NCBI RefSeq assembly: GCF_016801865.2
Contig: NC_068938.1
Coordinates: forward strand, 27,478,240 to 27,542,239
Length of the DNA: 64,000 nucleotides
Source: Culex pipiens pallens
Lineage: Eukaryota; Arthropoda; Insecta; Diptera; Culicidae
Direction of reading: 5' to 3'
Notes under the pieces: generated by a model
Told to the model about the DNA's origin: nothing
The model's database searches: none
The model's input: the letters and a program-made list of their open reading frames with translations, nothing else
In this document: one piece after another, positions 60,801-64,000 of the stretch
How positions within the stretch are numbered: the first letter of the stretch is position 1
Layout: the number at the start of each line of letters is the position of its first letter
Position numbers and translations under genes: made by a program

Positions 60801-60882
60801 GCGTCGACGTTGTGGCTGAATCTCCAAATTCAGCGCTGCTTCCGGGGGATGTTGCAGGAGCTTTTGAAGCACTTTTCGGCAT
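57715..60882 (-). CDS. Pao/BEL Gag-protease polyprotein with degenerate Pol remnants
   Basis: ATG at 60882 opens about 1055 uninterrupted codons ending TAG at 57715. Order: Lys-rich and helical N-terminus; Gag domain of the DUF1759 type (about 172-337, SFDGRYESWPKFK); Cys/His knuckles (about 382-447, CFNCLKRGHPSKKC); aspartic protease of the DUF1758 type (about 490-640, VLLDSASQANLIS, with Asp 515). Then the frame jumps to the end of reverse transcriptase, where the usual YVDD is KVDN, to an RNase H-like stretch (TYGACRYVKS, ELLAARF) whose usual FxDAS reads KYAAA, and finally to the DUF5641-like C-terminus of integrase (GNIVRVVDLRTRRKVLKRP). Gag and protease look intact; polymerase and integrase cannot be active. 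Confidence 0.9.
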   Translation of the reverse strand: MPKSASKAPATSPGSSAEFGDSATTSTPVVKKEKKKRKLQDKIKMEIETLVHRRGLAKGKVTKILKAIRPTETAEVRQLSEPQVHVYLKKLETAQKEYMSNHESILAMVDMEGRKQADKHYEEFDDLHDKVALMLEEQLLGFNATRANGTLNATAPPQAPQPPVIVHQPLRMPIPSFDGRYESWPKFKVLFKEVVDKAPDPPAVKLYHLEHALVGGAVGSIDAKTISEGNYAHAWEILEEKYGNKRHTIDRHIHGLLNLSKMTNEDHVELRGLVDECTRHVESLKFLGQEFTGVSELIVVHLLGAALDKDTRRLWESEVKNCDLPKYDKMLQFLKAQCFVLERCEDLNQKQPTVQPKPVVKSTQKSYAMSTSEFEITSEDRCDICGNGHKNHACPVFKELPMPQKLVKVREHNLCFNCLKRGHPSKKCTSPGTCSKCKLRHHSLLHSEGSPRPERKVISQVPPEQAPEVQPEEAAQLTTASCHNVTPTQQVLLLTAVVDIMDRNNKAHPCRVLLDSASQANLISKSMVESLGLKQFPSNVTVAGIDNTKTHASTGSVVQLRSRYSSFSANVKCLVTERVTADLPTSAVNVRNWELPPGVQLADPSFHQPGKVDLLLGNQLFLKLLLPGEVQLSEHLPMLRETQLGWVVGGVCDEEEETAAVVHSHMAILENLNLEASESDVKVCNEQRECELHLEEAAKIIEEDLKVDNAVFASDGISQTIKESQLIQLCKTGGFELHNWSSECSELLETIPEANREELVCVEGTGTKEVIKALGLLWNPTADELLFATLPPVRGGRQTKSKVLSLVSSISDPARLTAPVFISERLVRKLVWKKEIGWIQEIPEEVVKEDFLDAIRDLDKLRVPRRVVTANAAADELHKYAAALKHTYGACRYVKSVIPGSSAELNLKLVPKTVNTIARSELLAARFSHMLVKNVLVSSRELLCIYASVVRFGLTCKKKVKKGRAEQHWRLAAKVASRRLEIITHTNLDLGNIVRVVDLRTRRKVLKRPILYNAASGGEDVRAETCQSEEDFSFEQCRTPRLLRSITTKVATRRR
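57824..57836 (-). other. Polypurine tract
   Basis: On the minus strand CCGGTGGGGAGGA lies immediately upstream of the 3' LTR, the usual place for plus-strand priming in LTR elements. Confidence 0.7.
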
Positions 60883-61228
60883 TAGAGGAACACCAACAAT
60901 CGAGCCTTGTGCCCGAACCAAACACGGAAATCGGCCAAGTCCGAAATCGCGATGCTTGGGGGGAAATTGTGTCCTCTAATCCGAATCGTCACTTCTCTTC
61001 TGGTCCCGCTTCTGGAACCTTTCACTTGTTCTTCTTCTGGAACTTTTTCCTCTCAAGAACGTTCTGGACGCAAGATGGCGTCACTTCTTTTTTCGCCAAG
61101 ATGGCGGCTTTTTCACTTGGTCGCGGCGTTCACTTTTTTCGCACTTTTCGCGAACTTGTCCACTTGCCGCGATACAAACGACCCTCCGCCTTTGTCCTGG
61201 GCACTACCCCGCACTTCCGGTTCACCAG
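60883..61228 (-). other. Leader of the Pao/BEL element
   Basis: About 345 bp between the primer-binding site and the first ATG. It includes CAAGATGGCGTCAC-type sequence on the plus strand. Overlapping frames here have no known domains. RNA packaging signals would be expected in this leader. Confidence 0.5.
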
Positions 61229-61247
61229 ATCCGGCTCGTTTGGACCA
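61229..61247 (-). other. Primer-binding site, resembling the 3' end of tRNA-Tyr
   Basis: The plus strand directly next to the LTR reads ATCCGGCTCGTTTGGACCA. The last CCA and the block ATCCGGCTCG equal the 3' part of insect tRNA-Tyr as I remember it, but the acceptor bases between them differ. The position is right for a primer-binding site; the tRNA identity is tentative. Confidence 0.6.
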
Positions 61248-61700
61248 TGTCCGAATTCGAGTTCAATTTGTGGACTGTATTTTTGCACTATTCCGGCGGA
61301 CTTGGGGAACCACTTGGGAGGGTCGGATTATCGCAAGCAACACCGATTAAAACACTCGAGTTTCTCTTGACTACATCTATTTAGCAACTAATTTTAAAAC
61401 TAAAGATTTTCTTCCGAGAAAACTCGCGATCCGCGGCGGCGACTTCCGTCCGATCACTTCGGCTGCTTGCGGCGAACTTGCTTGGTCCTCGCACGATCGC
61501 GCTAGCTCGTTCGTTGCGCGCCAAAAAACTCTCCACACCCGGGTGCGTTCGTTGCGTCGTTCTCTCCTTCTCTCTCGTTAGCGCTTCGTCGCTAACGACG
61601 CCGTGTTGCCACCTTCGTCGTTATCGATCGCAGTAGTCGGGGGGTGCGACACTGCTCAAACGAAAAATCTTCTTCGGACTGACAGGTTTCAGCCCGAACA
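61248..61700 (-). repeat. 5' LTR of the Pao/BEL element (453 bp)
   Basis: On the minus strand it starts TGTTCGGGCTG at 61700 and ends TTCGGACA at 61248. It matches the 3' LTR closely outside the block 61490-61555. Confidence 0.93.
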
Positions 61701-61705
61701 GAGGG

Positions 61706-64000
61706 TTAAGTTAATAAACGGAGAAAATCTCATGTATCCAAAGTTTAAAAATGCAAAATGTAGGAAATTTTCTCAGCTCTTAGATTTTTCGTTTCAAAAT
61801 GGAAGACATGAGCACTTTTTGAAATGAAAAACTACGACGTTTTTTGAAAAAAGTCATAAAAAAAATAATTTTATTAAAATTTTACTAAATGAGGTGCTTT
61901 TGGATTGCAAATTATATTTTAAATTAATAAATAAAGTTTTTTTCTCCATTTTTTTTACAAAAAGTTATATCATGATAAAAGATGTTTATTATATTCTGGA
62001 TGCTTTTGAAAAGATGGCATTTTATGTTTCATAAAACACGAAAAAAAATTCTTGGTATCAATATTATTCACAAAAAGTGATTTAAAAATCAGCATTTTTT
62101 TCGGTGTATCTTTTTTTGTGATGAAATCCTTATGCATGCTACGCCGTAAACACAAAAAACGATAAAAACTCTTTAAAAACAGGTTATTTGTATGGAACAT
62201 GAAAAGGACAAACATGATTATAAAACTTTTACACATTCAGGCCGTTGCAAATGTTTTTCAAATTTTATGTCGGCCCCCTTCAAAAATGGTCTGAAAAATA
62301 AGGGGGCAAAAAATATTTTTCCAAAAAACTTCAAAATTTCCATGAAAATAGAAGTCTAATCAACTGAAAACAATCTAAAATGCATTTTTCTGCATTAATA
62401 ATCATATTTAGCAAGTTTGTGCTTGTTGAAACATGTTTTGAATTTTTATGAAATCCCGATGCACAGCACCGCAAAAACATTATTTTTCGCAAAAAATAAA
62501 ATTTTCGTTAAACTTAGATATTTTGGAAACTGATGATTGCAAAACAATTGGACAGATGTATAATGCATTTTGAAACACTTTTTTCATTACAATGTTGAAA
62601 CCATGGCTCGTAACTTAAATTTTTATACTTTTTTATTGTTTTGCCCTCCCCTCGACTTTGGTCAGAGTCGTGGAACATAAACTTCAAAAAAAAAAAAAAA
62701 TGGAACAGCCTCATATTTAATTTAAAAAAATATATATTTTTTTACCAGCACTAGCAAAAAAAATCATAAATGGTTAAATGGACAATATTGATCAATCATT
62801 ATTTAAAATAGTGAAGAAGCTCTTCTTAGCATTTTTCAAGGTTTAACAAACAATGAATCTGCAACATTTAAAGCGAAAACAGTGTATTTACCCTTCATTC
62901 CGCAAAAATAAAAATAAAAAAAAAATCATAAAAAATAGAGTCACACTTTTTGCTTGAAATTTTGATTTAAATATGAAATTTGATTTATTTCGAAGCAATT
63001 TAATCATATGTTTTGAACTTTGAACCTGTTTATTTACTTAATTTCCTTTGTTACCTTTTTCAATGTTGTTTTCTACAATATATTATTTGTTTCTTTTATT
63101 AATACGTTATTAGTTATTAGTGCATTTTTTTAATCTTAATGTTTAATTTTTTTGAAGCTTTAATTTATTTGTAATCTTTATACTAATTTGATTCTTCAAA
63201 TAAGGATATTTAAGCTTGTTTTTGTATGATTATTTTAATTTGTTTCAGTTTTAAAAAACTCAAATCTATGATTGATTAGGGTATTGTCAGTAGAAGTCAC
63301 CTCAAATTTATCTCTTCCAGATTCCACTTGTTTTGCTAGGAATCCCCTGCAAATGACGATGATAAATCTGATTACGCTCCCAGTGCTTGACACTCCTCCA
63401 TTTCTCCACTGCACCCGAGTGCAAAAAAGTGGAAGATGCAATTTCAGATGCTTTTGCATATTCCATACGAGCGCTGACAGTTTGCAAACACTACTCTCCA
63501 TTCTTCCATTCTTTGTTCCACTTCAAACGATCAAAACTTCCATTTTTCATTATGAGTGAAAAGAAAACTGTCTTTTTCACAGTCGTCGTCGTGAAATGCA
63601 AACACACACACATAAACAAAGCGCGGCATAAATATTCATTTAGTAAAGAGGGGGGGCCTTTTCATAAACTGGAAACGATTTAGCACATCAGAAAACTTTC
63701 GATTTTTTTTGTTTCCTCTCTTTATTTAAATTTTCCTCCTGCTGGGAGCAGCGAAAAACTTCTTCGCAACGAATAGTGTGCGCGTCTCTTGACGATGATT
63801 CCTTCCGTCATAAATAAGCCACAGGAAAAGTGGCAGTGAAAATGGAAAATGTGAACCAAGCCGGAGACGTCTCCGCGTGACTTTGCATCAGCATCGGAGT
63901 TTTTCCGGCGCGAGGGGAAAACGCTGTCTCGAGAGCTTGGCAGGAAAGTGAAGAGCTTTCAGAAGGGAAATAAATAAATAATAAATATTTTAAAATAGCT
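61706..64000. other. Non-coding sequence at the right edge
   Basis: 61750-63250 is AT-rich with fragments of the dispersed palindrome and CCCTCGACTTTGGTCAGAG families. 63270-64000 has ordinary composition. No gene, RNA or complete element is recognised. Confidence 0.45.

Larger units (their letters stand above)
57363..61700 (-). mobile_element. LTR retrotransposon, Pao/BEL type, internally deleted
   Basis: A 4338-bp unit with two LTRs (TG...CA ends) and a perfect 5-bp target duplication GAGGG at 57358-57362 and 61701-61705. Reading on the minus strand: 5' LTR, primer-binding site, leader, one open frame with Gag and protease plus remnants of Pol, purine tract, 3' LTR. Typical complete elements of this clade are longer, with full reverse transcriptase, RNase H and integrase; most of these are missing here. 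It lies outside the recognised kuz exons, on the same strand as kuz. Confidence 0.95.

Noticed and set aside
57845..60979. Many plus-strand frames of 65-222 codons
   Set aside because: All lie opposite the 1055-codon Pao/BEL frame and show no recognised domains.

Overview
The window is AT-rich, intron-dominated insect DNA, most likely from a mosquito; Culex is my inference. The protein similarity is dipteran, and the density of small TA-flanked and fold-back elements fits. One host gene dominates: kuzbanian (ADAM10 metalloprotease), on the minus strand. Ten coding exons are readable between 43928 and 4856, all with GT-AG junctions and matching phases. They cover the prodomain, furin site, zinc protease, disintegrin/Cys-rich region, transmembrane helix and a glycine-rich tail. 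The signal-peptide exon was not found and should lie upstream (above 43.9 kb or outside the window). The last exon either ends at a TGA at 4856 or splices on at 4894.

The long introns and the upstream flank are packed with mobile DNA. From left to right: the end of a 164-bp satellite (1-350); a 1.3-kb palindrome (787-2074); a hAT-type MITE with a perfect 8-bp target duplication (7964-8480); a 1.1-kb retroposon-like insert between 27-bp direct repeats (12528-13604); two sister pogo-like MITEs (14431, 19362); an ORF1-only Jockey-type retroelement with a WW domain and zinc knuckles (19918-22449), itself split by a 902-bp insert with a 9-bp duplication; more fold-back elements (25.9, 30.5, 32.0, 39.5, 40.5, 46.9 and 51.1 kb); and several TA-flanked MITEs. 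One of these MITEs carries a tRNA-Leu-like module and sits inside another fold-back element.

Four tRNA genes are present: Leu(CAG) and Arg(ACG) about 100 bp apart in a kuz intron, and Glu(CTC) and Ala(AGC) upstream of the recognised exons. A 100-N assembly gap lies at 33397-33496.

At the right end, 57363-61700 is a complete LTR-flanked Pao/BEL element (5-bp duplication GAGGG, tRNA-like primer site, purine tract). Its single open frame of about 1055 codons keeps Gag and protease, but the reverse transcriptase and integrase are mostly deleted in frame and catalytic positions are replaced. The best candidates for something undescribed are the ORF1-only WW-domain retroelement, the two DNA elements carrying tRNA-like modules, and the open but catalytically dead Pao polyprotein.
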